Source: Mycolicibacterium sphagni
GTDB taxonomy: Bacteria; Actinomycetota; Actinomycetes; Mycobacteriales; Mycobacteriaceae
Direction: 5' to 3'
NCBI RefSeq assembly: GCF_002250655.1
Contig: NZ_NOZR01000020.1
Coordinates: 61,845 to 125,844, forward strand
DNA: 64,000 nt
In this document: positions 17,135 to 25,810 of the stretch, piece after piece
How positions within the stretch are numbered: the first letter of the stretch is position 1
How the letters are laid out: every line of letters begins with the position of its first letter
The notes under the pieces: model-generated
The model's database searches: none
What the model was told of the DNA's origin: nothing
Seen by the model: the letters and a program-made list of their open reading frames with translations, nothing else
Program-made: the position numbers and the translations under genes

Positions 17135-17947
17135 CTACGAACGCCAGCGCGCCAACGCCTGTGGCGGTGAGGCGGTGATGACCCGGGTACTCGCGTCATC
17201 GGACAACACGAACGTCTGCGCGTCGGCCAGATGGCGGGTCGCGGCCCGCCGGGCCCGCTCGGCATCACCGGATTCGATGGCGTCCGTCAATGCGGTGTGG
17301 GCCTTGAGCGCCGCTTTGCGCTGTGTTGGCGACGGGTATTCGCCGGAGGCCGAGGCCTTTTCGGCCCAGCGCTGCTCATGGCTGCTCCAGAGCGCCTCGA
17401 GGCTGCTGACCACGGCGGTGACGGTGGCGTTGCCGCAGCCGCGTACCACCGCGTCGTGAAACTGCCGGCCAAGATCGGTGAATGACGGTCCGTCGTCGAG
17501 GCGCTCGGCCATCTCGGTATTGATCCGACGCAGTTCGGGCACGATGGTTCGGAACCGGTCGGCGCGCTGAGCGGCCAGCGCGGCGCACGACGGCTCGAGG
17601 TCGCGCAATGCATCGCCCAGGTCGCTGAGGTGCACCTGATTGCTCTGCAACACCAGCCCGAGCATGTATGCCGCGCTGTTCTTGGTTGGCGCGTGCACCA
17701 CCGCGCCGCCCTGATTGCCCCGGCGCACCGACACCAGTCCCTCGGTCTCCAGGATGCGCAATGCTTCACGCAGCGAGACCAGGCTGACATTGAAGTGCTC
17801 GACCAGCACGGCTTGCGGGGGAAGCAGGTCCCCATCGGCGAGTTCGCCATCCACGATCTGGCGGCGCAGTTCATCGGCCACCGTCTCCGCAATCCGCGGT
17901 GACGTCAGCCGGCGCCGTGTCTCACGCCCAGCAGAGACGTTCTTCAT
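17135..17947 (-). CDS. GntR-family regulator, FadR/FCD subfamily
   Basis: The protein has 270 residues from the ATG at 17947; an in-frame ATG at 18001 would add 18 residues. The N-terminal winged helix is IAETVADELRRQIVDGELAD followed by FNVSLVSLREALRILETEGL. The C-terminal FCD-type helical domain includes FHDAVVRGCGN with His ligands typical of metal-binding FCD domains. Such regulators usually sense a carboxylic acid or acyl-CoA. It lies between the ACAD-FadD operon and the Rieske operon, both preceded by a shared TTACTA-type element, and upstream of it there is a perfect palindrome at 18026-18040. Confidence 0.9.
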   Translation of the reverse strand: MKNVSAGRETRRRLTSPRIAETVADELRRQIVDGELADGDLLPPQAVLVEHFNVSLVSLREALRILETEGLVSVRRGNQGGAVVHAPTKNSAAYMLGLVLQSNQVHLSDLGDALRDLEPSCAALAAQRADRFRTIVPELRRINTEMAERLDDGPSFTDLGRQFHDAVVRGCGNATVTAVVSSLEALWSSHEQRWAEKASASGEYPSPTQRKAALKAHTALTDAIESGDAERARRAATRHLADAQTFVLSDDASTRVITASPPQALARWRS

Positions 17948-18025
17948 GTGTGACCACCAGCGGCGATGTAGGAGCTCGGTGGTCGCCGCGGGCCACGTCA
18001 CTTCGGATACCTGCGATGGGATCTC

Positions 18026-18040
18026 CGTTGCATGGCAACG
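18026..18040. promoter_or_regulatory. Perfect 15-bp palindrome in GntR promoter
   Basis: CGTTGC-ATG-GCAACG has 6-base arms and a 3-base centre. This spacing resembles operators of FadR-type GntR proteins. It lies about 80 bases upstream of the GntR start and is a candidate autoregulatory site. Confidence 0.5.
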
Positions 18041-18060
18041 AACCCCAGTACTGTCGTAAT

Positions 18061-18073
18061 CTTACTAAATTAG
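18061..18073. promoter_or_regulatory. TTACTA-type element in GntR promoter
   Basis: CTTACTAAATTAG contains the perfect palindrome CTAA-A-TTAG. It shares TTACTA-N2-(A/T)TAG with the site in front of the Rieske operon at 18188 and resembles that in front of the ACAD operon at 16321. Confidence 0.4.
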
Positions 18074-18147
18074 CAGTATTGATCTCGGTTGGCACCCCGG
18101 AGCGACCGAATTCGACTGTCTCAGCTAGTAACTCGTCAGGCATGGTG

Positions 18148-18217
18148 GTAACCATCTCCGGGTTACAATTGGCGCCCAGATGTCTTTCTTTACTATGATA
18201 GTATGATAGACATCTGG
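18148..18217. promoter_or_regulatory. Nested palindromes upstream of the Rieske operon
   Basis: Three inverted repeats are stacked. The first is GTAACC-N7-GGTTAC (18148-18166). The second is a perfect 10-base pair CCAGATGTCT (18176-18185) / AGACATCTGG (18208-18217). Inside the second is TACTAT-G-ATAGTA (18191-18203). The last overlaps CTTTACTAT, shared with 16321-16339. The Rieske start is 25 bases downstream, so this is very likely the operator/promoter of that operon. Confidence 0.6.
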
Positions 18218-18241
18218 CCTGCGTTCTGAAAGGGTGGTGCG

Positions 18242-19210
18242 ATGCCGGAGCCGCAGCGGTTCCCCTTTTCGAACCACCCCAAAGGGTGGTTCCAGGTGGC
18301 CTATGGTCGCGACGTCGCCCCAGGCGAGATCGTCTCGCTGCACTACTTCGGCCAGCAACTGATCTGCTACCGCGGGGAATCGGGCACTGCGCACGTCCTC
18401 AACGCGTACTGCCCCCACCTGGGCGCCGATATCGCGGTCGGTGGCCAGGTCAGCGAGGACTGCGTGATCTGTCCCTTCCATGGCTGGCGGTTCAACGGCG
18501 ACGGAGCGAACGTCGAGATCCCATATGCCAAGGGCCCCAACCGAATCGCCAAGCTTACCGCGTGGCCCACGGTGGAGCGCGCCGGGATGATCTTTGTCTG
18601 GCATAGCGAGGACGGCGGCGAACCCGAGTGGGAGCTGCCCAAGATCCCCGAAGCTGACGACGCGGCGTTCGAGTTCTACGCGCCCGAGGAGGCGCGCTGG
18701 ATTTTTCGTTCGCATCCGCAGGAGGTTTTCGAGAACACGGTCGACATTGCGCATTTCGCGACCGTGCACGGAGTCTCGGCGTTCGGCGACCTCGACGTCG
18801 AACACGATGGCCCGAATTTCCGTGCTGTGGCGGAGGTCAACTTCGAAACGCCGCGCGGACCGGTCAACGGAGCGGTGGATTCCGAATTGTTCGGCATGGG
18901 TATCGATGTGGTACGCCACCGCGGCCTCGGTCAGTCCTGCACAGTGCTCACCGTCACCCCGATCGACGGGGAACTCGTCGATGCCCGGTACACGTTCTTC
19001 GTCTCGCTCGATCCCGAGACCGGTGAAAAGACGCGCCTGGGAATGGGTTTCGCCCGCGACTTCTGCAAGCAGATCGAGCAGGACATTCCGATCTGGGAGG
19101 CCAAGATCTATCGTGACAAGCCGGCGCTGGCCCGGGGTGAACGCGCTATCACCGAGTTCCGGAACTGGGCCCTGCAGTCGTACTCGAGCGCCGAGACGGT
19201 GAGCTCGTGA
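18242..19210 (+). CDS. Rieske non-heme iron oxygenase, terminal component
   Basis: The 322-residue protein has an N-terminal Rieske domain with CPHLG (Cys57, His59) and CPFHGW (Cys77, His80). The C-terminal catalytic domain holds the iron-ligand segment NTVDIAHFATVHG. Overall it resembles KshA-like monooxygenase components but is shorter. It should hydroxylate a cyclic substrate using electrons from a separate reductase, which is not encoded in this operon. It is first of five tightly packed plus-strand genes (18242-23249) and overlaps the ALDH start by four bases. AAAGGG lies 8-13 bases upstream of the ATG. Confidence 0.9.
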   Translation: MPEPQRFPFSNHPKGWFQVAYGRDVAPGEIVSLHYFGQQLICYRGESGTAHVLNAYCPHLGADIAVGGQVSEDCVICPFHGWRFNGDGANVEIPYAKGPNRIAKLTAWPTVERAGMIFVWHSEDGGEPEWELPKIPEADDAAFEFYAPEEARWIFRSHPQEVFENTVDIAHFATVHGVSAFGDLDVEHDGPNFRAVAEVNFETPRGPVNGAVDSELFGMGIDVVRHRGLGQSCTVLTVTPIDGELVDARYTFFVSLDPETGEKTRLGMGFARDFCKQIEQDIPIWEAKIYRDKPALARGERAITEFRNWALQSYSSAETVSS

Positions 19211-20688
19211 AAGTTTCCTCCTACGACCAGATCTTCATCGGAGGCTCATGGCAGAGGCCGTCCAGCGCTGAGCGCATCGAGGTGATCTCGCCGTATACCG
19301 AACAGCCCATCGCGCATGTCCCTGCCGGTTCGGGTGCCGATATCGAGCGCGCCGTGCTGGCCGCGCGTGATGCCTTCGACAACGGCCCATGGCCACGGCT
19401 GGCGGTGGCAGAGCGGATCGACGCCGTCGAACGCCTGGCGGCGATCTACGCCGAACACATCGACGAGATGGCCGACCTGATCACCGCGCAAATGGGCTCG
19501 CCGGCGAGCTTCAGCAGGTTGGGGCAAGCGGCAGGCGCGGCGACGTTGATGCGCTTGGCGGTGCAGACCGCACGCAGCTTTCCGTGGAATGAACGCCGTC
19601 GGGGCACTTTGGGTGAGGTTCATCTTCGTCGCGTCCCCGTCGGGGTCGTCGGCATCATCATCCCTTGGAACGTTCCGCAGAATCTGTTGATGCCCAAGCT
19701 GATTCCGGCACTGGTGGCTGGATGCACGGTGATCGTGAAGCCGGCACCGGAGACACCGCTGGACAGCCTCTGGGTGGCCGAGATGGTCGAAAAAGCCGGC
19801 CTGCCCGACGGGGTGGTGTCTGTCGTTCCCGGTGGGCGGGAAGCCGGCGACGCGCTGGTGCGTCATCCCGGTGTGGACAAGATCGCGTTCACCGGCAGTT
19901 CGGCGACCGGTCGGCATATCGCATCGGTGTGCGGGGAGCAACTCAAGCGGTACAGCCTCGAACTGGGCGGTAAATCGGCGGCGATCGTGCTCGACGACGC
20001 CAGGATCGACAAGACCGTGGCCGGACTCAAGATGGCCAGTCTGATGAACAACGGCCAGGCGTGTGTGGCCCAGACCCGCATCCTGGTCAGCGAACGCAGG
20101 CACGACGAACTCGTCGACGGGCTCGCGGACATGATGTCGTCGCTGGTGATCGGCGACCCAGCCGATCCCGTCACCGAGGTCGGCCCTCTCGTCTCGCAAC
20201 GCCAGCAGCACCGGGTGCAGTCCTATATCCGCACCGGCATCGATGAAGGCGCGAAGTTGGTTGTCGGGGGCGATGATTCGCCGCGAGAGCGCGGATGGTT
20301 CGTCCGGCCTACCCTGTTCGTCGACGCCACCAACGATATGGCGATCGCCCGAGACGAGATCTTCGGCCCGGTGCTGACGGTGATCAAATACCGTGACGAA
20401 GACGACGCCGTGCGCATCGCGAACGACAGCGATTACGGACTCGCGGGGTCAGTCTGGACCAAGGACGTTGCCCGCGGGCTGGATATCTCCGGGCGGGTCC
20501 GGACCGGTACCTACGGCATCAACATGTACATGCTCGACATCGCCAGTCCCTTCGGGGGTTTCAAACAGTCGGGGATCGGCCGCGAATTCGGTGAGGAAGG
20601 CCTGGCCGAATACACCGAGCTGCAGACCGTCGTGAGCGCAGGCACGCTGCCTGCCCTGGCGACGGATGGCGAACACGCTCAGGACTGA
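19207..20688 (+). CDS. NAD(P)-dependent aldehyde dehydrogenase
   Basis: The 493-residue ALDH uses the GTG at 19207, overlapping the Rieske stop. Cofactor motif FTGSSATGRHIA, the general-base region LELGGKSAAIVL and the nucleophile in NNGQACVAQTRILV are all present. It should oxidise an aldehyde to an acid, possibly the product of an upstream retro-aldol or oxygenase step. Length and motifs are standard for the family. Confidence 0.93.
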   Translation: MKVSSYDQIFIGGSWQRPSSAERIEVISPYTEQPIAHVPAGSGADIERAVLAARDAFDNGPWPRLAVAERIDAVERLAAIYAEHIDEMADLITAQMGSPASFSRLGQAAGAATLMRLAVQTARSFPWNERRRGTLGEVHLRRVPVGVVGIIIPWNVPQNLLMPKLIPALVAGCTVIVKPAPETPLDSLWVAEMVEKAGLPDGVVSVVPGGREAGDALVRHPGVDKIAFTGSSATGRHIASVCGEQLKRYSLELGGKSAAIVLDDARIDKTVAGLKMASLMNNGQACVAQTRILVSERRHDELVDGLADMMSSLVIGDPADPVTEVGPLVSQRQQHRVQSYIRTGIDEGAKLVVGGDDSPRERGWFVRPTLFVDATNDMAIARDEIFGPVLTVIKYRDEDDAVRIANDSDYGLAGSVWTKDVARGLDISGRVRTGTYGINMYMLDIASPFGGFKQSGIGREFGEEGLAEYTELQTVVSAGTLPALATDGEHAQD

Positions 20689-20737
20689 GCGACATTCACG
20701 AAATGCCGGACTCCCGGCCCAGCCCAAAGGACGCCAG

Positions 20738-21169
20738 ATGGCAATAGCGCTCGCCCCGGAGATCTCGACGTGGCCCGACGATGACCCGCAGCTCATCGGC
20801 AGCCGCTGCGGCGCGTGTCAGGCCGTGACCTTTCCGTCCCAGGCACGCTGCCCACAATGCAGCGCCGGCAACATGTCTGACGTTTTGCTGCCGCGCCGCG
20901 GCAAGGTCATTGCCTGGACTACCCAGGGCTTTCCACCCGGGCCACCCTACGCCGGGCCGACCGGTGCTGACTTCACTGCTTTCGGTGTCGGACTGGTGCA
21001 GCTCGGCGATGTGGTGCGCGTCGAAGGCCGGCTGACCGAGAGCGATCCTGCGGTGCTGAATTTCGGGATGGAGGTCGAGCTGACGATGGTGCCGTTGTCG
21101 ACGAACGAAAACGGCGACGAGATTGTCACTTTCGCATTTCGACCGGTGGCAACGGATGCACAACCATGA
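20738..21169 (+). CDS. DUF35/OB-fold zinc-ribbon protein (thiolase partner)
   Basis: The 143-residue protein starts at the ATG at 20738 with AAAGGA 8-13 bases upstream. A four-Cys zinc ribbon (CGAC then CPQC, about residues 25-43) precedes an OB-fold acyl-CoA-binding domain. DUF35 proteins are obligate partners of thiolase-like enzymes, for example ChsH2 with the steroid aldolase Ltp2. The next gene is such a thiolase and overlaps by four bases, so a two-subunit complex is expected. Confidence 0.85.
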   Translation: MAIALAPEISTWPDDDPQLIGSRCGACQAVTFPSQARCPQCSAGNMSDVLLPRRGKVIAWTTQGFPPGPPYAGPTGADFTAFGVGLVQLGDVVRVEGRLTESDPAVLNFGMEVELTMVPLSTNENGDEIVTFAFRPVATDAQP

Positions 21170-22320
21170 CAAGCAGTAGCACGGAAGTGGCGATCATCGG
21201 GGTCGGCCTGCATCCCTTCGGCCGGTTCGACAAGTCCGCCATGCAGATGGGCGCCGAAGCCATTCAGCTCGCACTCGACGACGCGGGCGTGCAGTGGAAG
21301 GACATCCAATTCGGCTTCGGTGGCAGCCACGAGATCTCCAACCCCGACGCGGTGACGCGTTTGGTCGGGCTGACCGGCATCACGTTCACGAACGTTTTCA
21401 ACGCCTGCGCCACTTCGGCGAGCGCGATTCAGCAGACCGCCGACACGATCCGCCTGGGCAAGTACGACATCGGGATCGCCATCGGCATGGACAAACATCC
21501 CCGCGGGGCGTTCACCGACGAGCCGGCCACGCTGGGTCTGCCACGCTGGTACGGCGAGAACGGGCAGTTCGTCACGACCAAGTTCTTCGGCATGAAGGCC
21601 AACAGGTATCTGCACGATCACGACATCTCGCAGGCCACGCTGGCGAAGGTGGCTGCCAAGAACCTCCGTAACGGTGTGTTGAATCCGAACGCCTTCCGGC
21701 GTCAGACGCTCTCCGAAGAGGAAATCCTGAACTCGCCGGTCCTCAACTACCCGCTGACCAAGTACATGTTCTGCGCGCCCGATGAGGGTGCGGCGGCGGT
21801 CATCATGTGTCGCGCGGACATCGCCCACAAGTTCACCGACACCCCGGTGTTCGTGCGTGCCAGCGAGATCCGCACCCGTCGCTACGGAGCGTACGAGGTG
21901 CACGCCACGTCGGCGGCCGTCGACGAGGACTGCTCGCCGACGGTGTACGCCGCCAAGGCCGCCTACGAGGCGGCCGGGATCGGCCCTGAAGATGTGGACA
22001 TCGCCCAACTGCAGGACACCGACGCCGGGGCAGAGATCATCCACATGGCCGAGACCGGTCTGTGTGCGGACGGTGAGCAGGAGAAGTTGCTCGCCGACGG
22101 CGCCACCGAGATCGGTGGCTCGCTGCCGATCAACACCGACGGCGGCCTGATCGCCAACGGCGAACCCATCGGCGCTTCCGGATTGCGCCAGGTCCATGAA
22201 CTGGTCCGGCAACTGCGGGGTCAGGCCGGCGAACGCCAGGTTCCGACCCACCCGCGGGTGGGCATCGCCCAGGTGTACGGCGCACCCGGAACCGCCTCGG
22301 CCACGATCCTGTCGCTGTAA
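21166..22320 (+). CDS. Thiolase-like lipid-transfer protein, DUF35 partner
   Basis: The 384-residue thiolase-fold protein keeps a Cys in FNACATSASAI, where thiolases have the nucleophile. The usual GHPxGASG is GEPIGASG (His to Glu), and the C-terminal Cys-Gly-Gly segment is replaced by YGAPGTASATILSL. This pattern, with an adjacent DUF35 gene, points to a retro-aldolase or other non-classical C-C chemistry rather than a degradative thiolase. A truncated copy of its last ~100 codons lies at 27880-28179. The start ATGA-overlaps the DUF35 gene. Confidence 0.85.
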   Translation: MTSSSTEVAIIGVGLHPFGRFDKSAMQMGAEAIQLALDDAGVQWKDIQFGFGGSHEISNPDAVTRLVGLTGITFTNVFNACATSASAIQQTADTIRLGKYDIGIAIGMDKHPRGAFTDEPATLGLPRWYGENGQFVTTKFFGMKANRYLHDHDISQATLAKVAAKNLRNGVLNPNAFRRQTLSEEEILNSPVLNYPLTKYMFCAPDEGAAAVIMCRADIAHKFTDTPVFVRASEIRTRRYGAYEVHATSAAVDEDCSPTVYAAKAAYEAAGIGPEDVDIAQLQDTDAGAEIIHMAETGLCADGEQEKLLADGATEIGGSLPINTDGGLIANGEPIGASGLRQVHELVRQLRGQAGERQVPTHPRVGIAQVYGAPGTASATILSL

Positions 22321-23249
22321 TGCGTTACGCCCTGACACACCCGATGACCGGTCATCCCTACGATGCCGAGATCGCCGCGGGATCGGGGGTGACCGCTATC
22401 GCGGTGGCCGCGGAGGCAGCGGGATTCAGCGGACTTGGATTCACCGATCACCCTGCACCGACCCAGCGGTGGCTTGATTCCGGCGGCCATGACGCGCTGG
22501 ACCCGTTCGTGGCGATGTCATTCGCCGCAGCCAGCACCTCCACTGTGCGTTTGATTCCCAACATCGTCGTGCTGCCGTACCGCAATCCGTTCCTCGTGGC
22601 GAAGGCCAGCGCGACGCTGGATCTGCTGTCGGGGGGCCGGTTCACCCTTGCGGTGGGCGTGGGCTACCTCAAGCGGGAATTCGCTGCGCTCGGAGTTGAT
22701 TACGACGAACGTGGCATGCTTTTCGACGAAAGTCTGGAGGTCATCCGGGCGATCTGGACGGGTGACGACGTCTCCTACGCAGGGCGGCATTTCGCCGCGC
22801 ACGGCATCACCGCCCATCCACGGCCGTCGAGCAGGCCGCACCCGCCCATCTGGATTGGGGGCAACAGCGGCCGCGCACGTCAGCGGGTGGCAACGAGCGG
22901 TCAAGGATGGTGTCCGTTTCCCGCGACTCCCGGGCTGGCACAGACCACGGGCACTACTTCCCTCGATACCGTCGAACGGCTCGCCGAGGCACTCGGCGAT
23001 CTGCGGCGCCGATTCGACGAGTGTAGGCGTGACTGGACCGAAGTCGATGTCGCATTCACCAATCTCCGCGGGGGCAGTCCCGGGGACGACGATTTCAACG
23101 CCGACGACTATCTCAACGGCATCGCACAACTTGCCGCCGTCGGCGTCACCTGGATGCAGGTGCCGGTGCCCGGCGACTCCCTTTCCCATGCACTCGAAAC
23201 CATCGAGCGATTCGGTCAGCAAGTCGTTGCCGAGGGTGCTCGACGTTAG
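22320..23249 (+). CDS. Luciferase-like (LLM) F420/flavin-dependent oxidoreductase
   Basis: The 309-residue TIM-barrel protein starts at the ATG that overlaps the thiolase stop (TAATG). Typical LLM segments are GFSGLGFTDHPAPT, VVLPYRNPFLVAKASATLDL, LSGGRFTLAVGVGYLKREF and HPPIWIGGNSGRA. Mycobacterial members of this size mostly use coenzyme F420. It may reduce a double bond or oxidise an alcohol in the pathway. It is last in the Rieske operon. Confidence 0.88.
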   Translation: MRYALTHPMTGHPYDAEIAAGSGVTAIAVAAEAAGFSGLGFTDHPAPTQRWLDSGGHDALDPFVAMSFAAASTSTVRLIPNIVVLPYRNPFLVAKASATLDLLSGGRFTLAVGVGYLKREFAALGVDYDERGMLFDESLEVIRAIWTGDDVSYAGRHFAAHGITAHPRPSSRPHPPIWIGGNSGRARQRVATSGQGWCPFPATPGLAQTTGTTSLDTVERLAEALGDLRRRFDECRRDWTEVDVAFTNLRGGSPGDDDFNADDYLNGIAQLAAVGVTWMQVPVPGDSLSHALETIERFGQQVVAEGARR

Positions 23250-23354
23250 CTCGGTGCGTTTACAGTCACTTTCGTCAACTGAACACCTGCCGACCACTGC
23301 GGGACAGCGCAACCAAAGTGGCGTCGAGGATGGGCAAGGGCGCCAACGCAGAAA

Positions 23355-24230
23355 CTAACAGCGATAGACGCGCTCGGCATTGCCGGCGAAGATCTTGTCA
23401 CGAGCGTCGATGTCGAGGCGGGCGGCAACGGCCGAATAGGTCGAATACAGCTCGTCGAAGGTGCCGCACATGCCGTCCACGGGGGAGTTGCTCGCGAACA
23501 TGCAGCGGTCGGCGCCGAACGCCTCGATCGCGTATTCGAGCCACGGCGCCAACACCTCGATGGTCATCGAACCAAGGGGCACGGCCAAACCGGAGAGCTT
23601 GCACAGCACGTTGTCGCCAAGGCTACCCAGGGCGTTCATTCCCTCGGTCCAGAGGGCACTTTCCTCCTCTGACCCGTTTCGCGGCCAACCTGCATGTTCA
23701 ATGATGACGACGAGTGAGTCGTTGGACTCCAGTCGCCTGGCCGTCGGCAGCAGCAGATCGGGATGGACCATCACCTCGACCAAAAGGTCCCGCTCCTCGA
23801 GCGCGCGGAGCACCTCTATCGGCGGAAGCGGACCCTCCGCGGCCCCCATCGGGCGGACACCCCGGAACCGTGGTGCCGCGAGCTGCCGATCAAGAGCGGC
23901 AACCGTTTCCGTCACCGATTCGGTGGGTGGCAGTCCGCCGACGATCACATCAGGGTGACCCGCCACGTTCGCCTGTCGGTCCAATTCGATGGTCTCGTCT
24001 ATCGAGTTCCAGCCGGTGGCGGCCGCGACGTTGATGATCTTCTCGACGTTCCAGCCCGCGGACTCCGCGAAGTAGGTGGCCGCATCGAACCGGCGCGACA
24101 TGGTGGAAACATCGCCCATGTTCAACTCACGCTTGCCCGAAAGGTAGGGATACCAATCGGTTCGGGCCGGATCCCACAGGTGCACATGGGCATCGACGAT
24201 GCGGTGCGGCCTCGGTATGGGCGTGGTCAT
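23355..24230 (-). CDS. Amidohydrolase-2 family lactonase/hydrolase
   Basis: The 291-residue metal-dependent hydrolase has the HxH motif in VDAHVHLWDP, a conserved His in VVIIEHAGWP and an Asp in FASNSPVDGM. This is the layout of lactone hydrolases and related amidohydrolase-2 enzymes. Its start overlaps the SDR stop by four bases. It is therefore the third gene of the monooxygenase operon, where a lactone made by Baeyer-Villiger oxidation would need hydrolysis. Lactonase is thus the best guess. Confidence 0.85.
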   Translation of the reverse strand: MTTPIPRPHRIVDAHVHLWDPARTDWYPYLSGKRELNMGDVSTMSRRFDAATYFAESAGWNVEKIINVAAATGWNSIDETIELDRQANVAGHPDVIVGGLPPTESVTETVAALDRQLAAPRFRGVRPMGAAEGPLPPIEVLRALEERDLLVEVMVHPDLLLPTARRLESNDSLVVIIEHAGWPRNGSEEESALWTEGMNALGSLGDNVLCKLSGLAVPLGSMTIEVLAPWLEYAIEAFGADRCMFASNSPVDGMCGTFDELYSTYSAVAARLDIDARDKIFAGNAERVYRC

Positions 24231-25810
24231 CGCGGCTGCACGACTTCCCGGAGTGTCTCATCGAACCAGCGGGGCACTTCGGGGCCATCGAAACTGATGC
24301 TCCCTATCGGCCGCGGGTGGCTACGCAGTCCGAACCAACCTGCACCAGAAACCAATTCGGCACCACCGAGTGGAATGGTCGCGTCACTGCACACCAGGTG
24401 GGCAATGAGTTCAGCGGGGATGTCGTCGGATTCCACGCTCACTGTGAACGGTATGACGAGATCGCCGGTGGCCTGCCGGCCGGACCTTGCGAGCTGAGCC
24501 GAGGCCTGTGCACGGCTACGGCCACCGCCGGTGGTGCCATCATTGATGGTCACCAGCCGGATTTGTCGGCCGCTGCTGATCGACACGTCGGCCACCGCCC
24601 GCGACCACTGGGCAGCAGCGTGAATGTCCTCCACGATCCCGACGTGCTCGTCAAGGACGCGCGCCCACCCGGGCGACCCGCCCGCGGTGACGGGCCGACC
24701 CGCGGGAGCAATCACCACGGCGTCGAGTCCATCAAGGTCAGCCAGGGCAGCAGCGGATTCGATCTGATGAGTAGTCACGCCACGCGCGTGGAGAGCACAT
24801 GATATGGCTGCGGCCACGTCCGGCCGGCCGGCGGCGACTGCGCATGACTGGGTATGGGGGACAGGGACGTCCGCGTTCGGTGACGGGTCAAAGGCAGACC
24901 CCAACCTGACGTTGCTACCTCCGCCGCTGACCTGATCCGCCTCGGCTGGTGCCAGCACAATGGTGGTCGCGACCTCCAGCAGCCGGCCCAGCGCAGTCAC
25001 CTCGTCGCCCTGCACCACCTCGATCAAGCGCGGCTCGTCGATCACTGCCACTTCAGAGCCGCCGAGGAACAGCACTCGCCCGTGGCATGAGGCGAACGTC
25101 TCACTGACGAGATGTGCGCCAATCGGGCCGAGGTCGTCGGCGTCTGGCATCGCGCCCAGCGACAGCCCACCGGTCGACGGTGTGTTGGCCTTCTGTGTGC
25201 GTGCCAGAGCGGCGGCCACCATGCGGGTTGCAGCGATCGGCGAAATGGCATTGACCACAACACCATCGGGTGCGTGACGGCCCAGCTGCCACGTCAGCGA
25301 TGCGACAGCGCGCTTGGCGCAACTGTAGGCGCCAGAGTCGGCCGCGCGCCAGCCTGATCCTGAGGTTACCCCGAGGATGTGCCCATGGCCCGCTGCGGCC
25401 ATCTGCGGAAGCGCGGCCCCGAGGACATTGCGGTAGCCGTCCAGATGCACCGACAGCACGTCGAGCCAATCCTGGTCAGAGCCGGTCGCGAAGCCAGTAG
25501 GGCGACTGATACCGGCCACATTGATGACAGCGTCCAGCCCACCGAATTCATCGGCCAGCTCACCGAATAGCTGGGTGATGGCAGATTCATCGGTCACGGA
25601 CACGGCTGAGGACCGGGCGGCTCCGCCAGCGGCCACGATGCGGTCGGCCGTAGTCTGTTGGGGGGCAGGCAATCTCTGCGCGCCGTCGACGGAGACCAGC
25701 GGGTCTACTGTGACCACAAAAGCACCGGTACGCGAGACCGATTCGGCGATCGCGGCACCGATTCCGCCGCCACCACCGGTTACGACGACGACCCGTTGCC
25801 GATCGGTCAT
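24227..25810 (-). CDS. Long SDR protein with a second Rossmann-like half
   Basis: The protein has 527 residues, about twice an ordinary SDR. The N-terminal ~260 residues are a complete SDR: VTGGGGGIGAAIAES, NVAGISRPTGF, Ser in LGVTSGSGW, and YSCAK. The C-terminal ~250 residues contain a degenerate Rossmann-like stretch (AVVIAPAG, GIVEDIHAAAQW, SGRQIRLVTIND) without the active-site Tyr-Lys pair. It is probably an alcohol dehydrogenase with a regulatory or dimerising half. Overlaps with both neighbours place it in the monooxygenase operon. Confidence 0.82.
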   Translation of the reverse strand: MTDRQRVVVVTGGGGGIGAAIAESVSRTGAFVVTVDPLVSVDGAQRLPAPQQTTADRIVAAGGAARSSAVSVTDESAITQLFGELADEFGGLDAVINVAGISRPTGFATGSDQDWLDVLSVHLDGYRNVLGAALPQMAAAGHGHILGVTSGSGWRAADSGAYSCAKRAVASLTWQLGRHAPDGVVVNAISPIAATRMVAAALARTQKANTPSTGGLSLGAMPDADDLGPIGAHLVSETFASCHGRVLFLGGSEVAVIDEPRLIEVVQGDEVTALGRLLEVATTIVLAPAEADQVSGGGSNVRLGSAFDPSPNADVPVPHTQSCAVAAGRPDVAAAISCALHARGVTTHQIESAAALADLDGLDAVVIAPAGRPVTAGGSPGWARVLDEHVGIVEDIHAAAQWSRAVADVSISSGRQIRLVTINDGTTGGGRSRAQASAQLARSGRQATGDLVIPFTVSVESDDIPAELIAHLVCSDATIPLGGAELVSGAGWFGLRSHPRPIGSISFDGPEVPRWFDETLREVVQPR

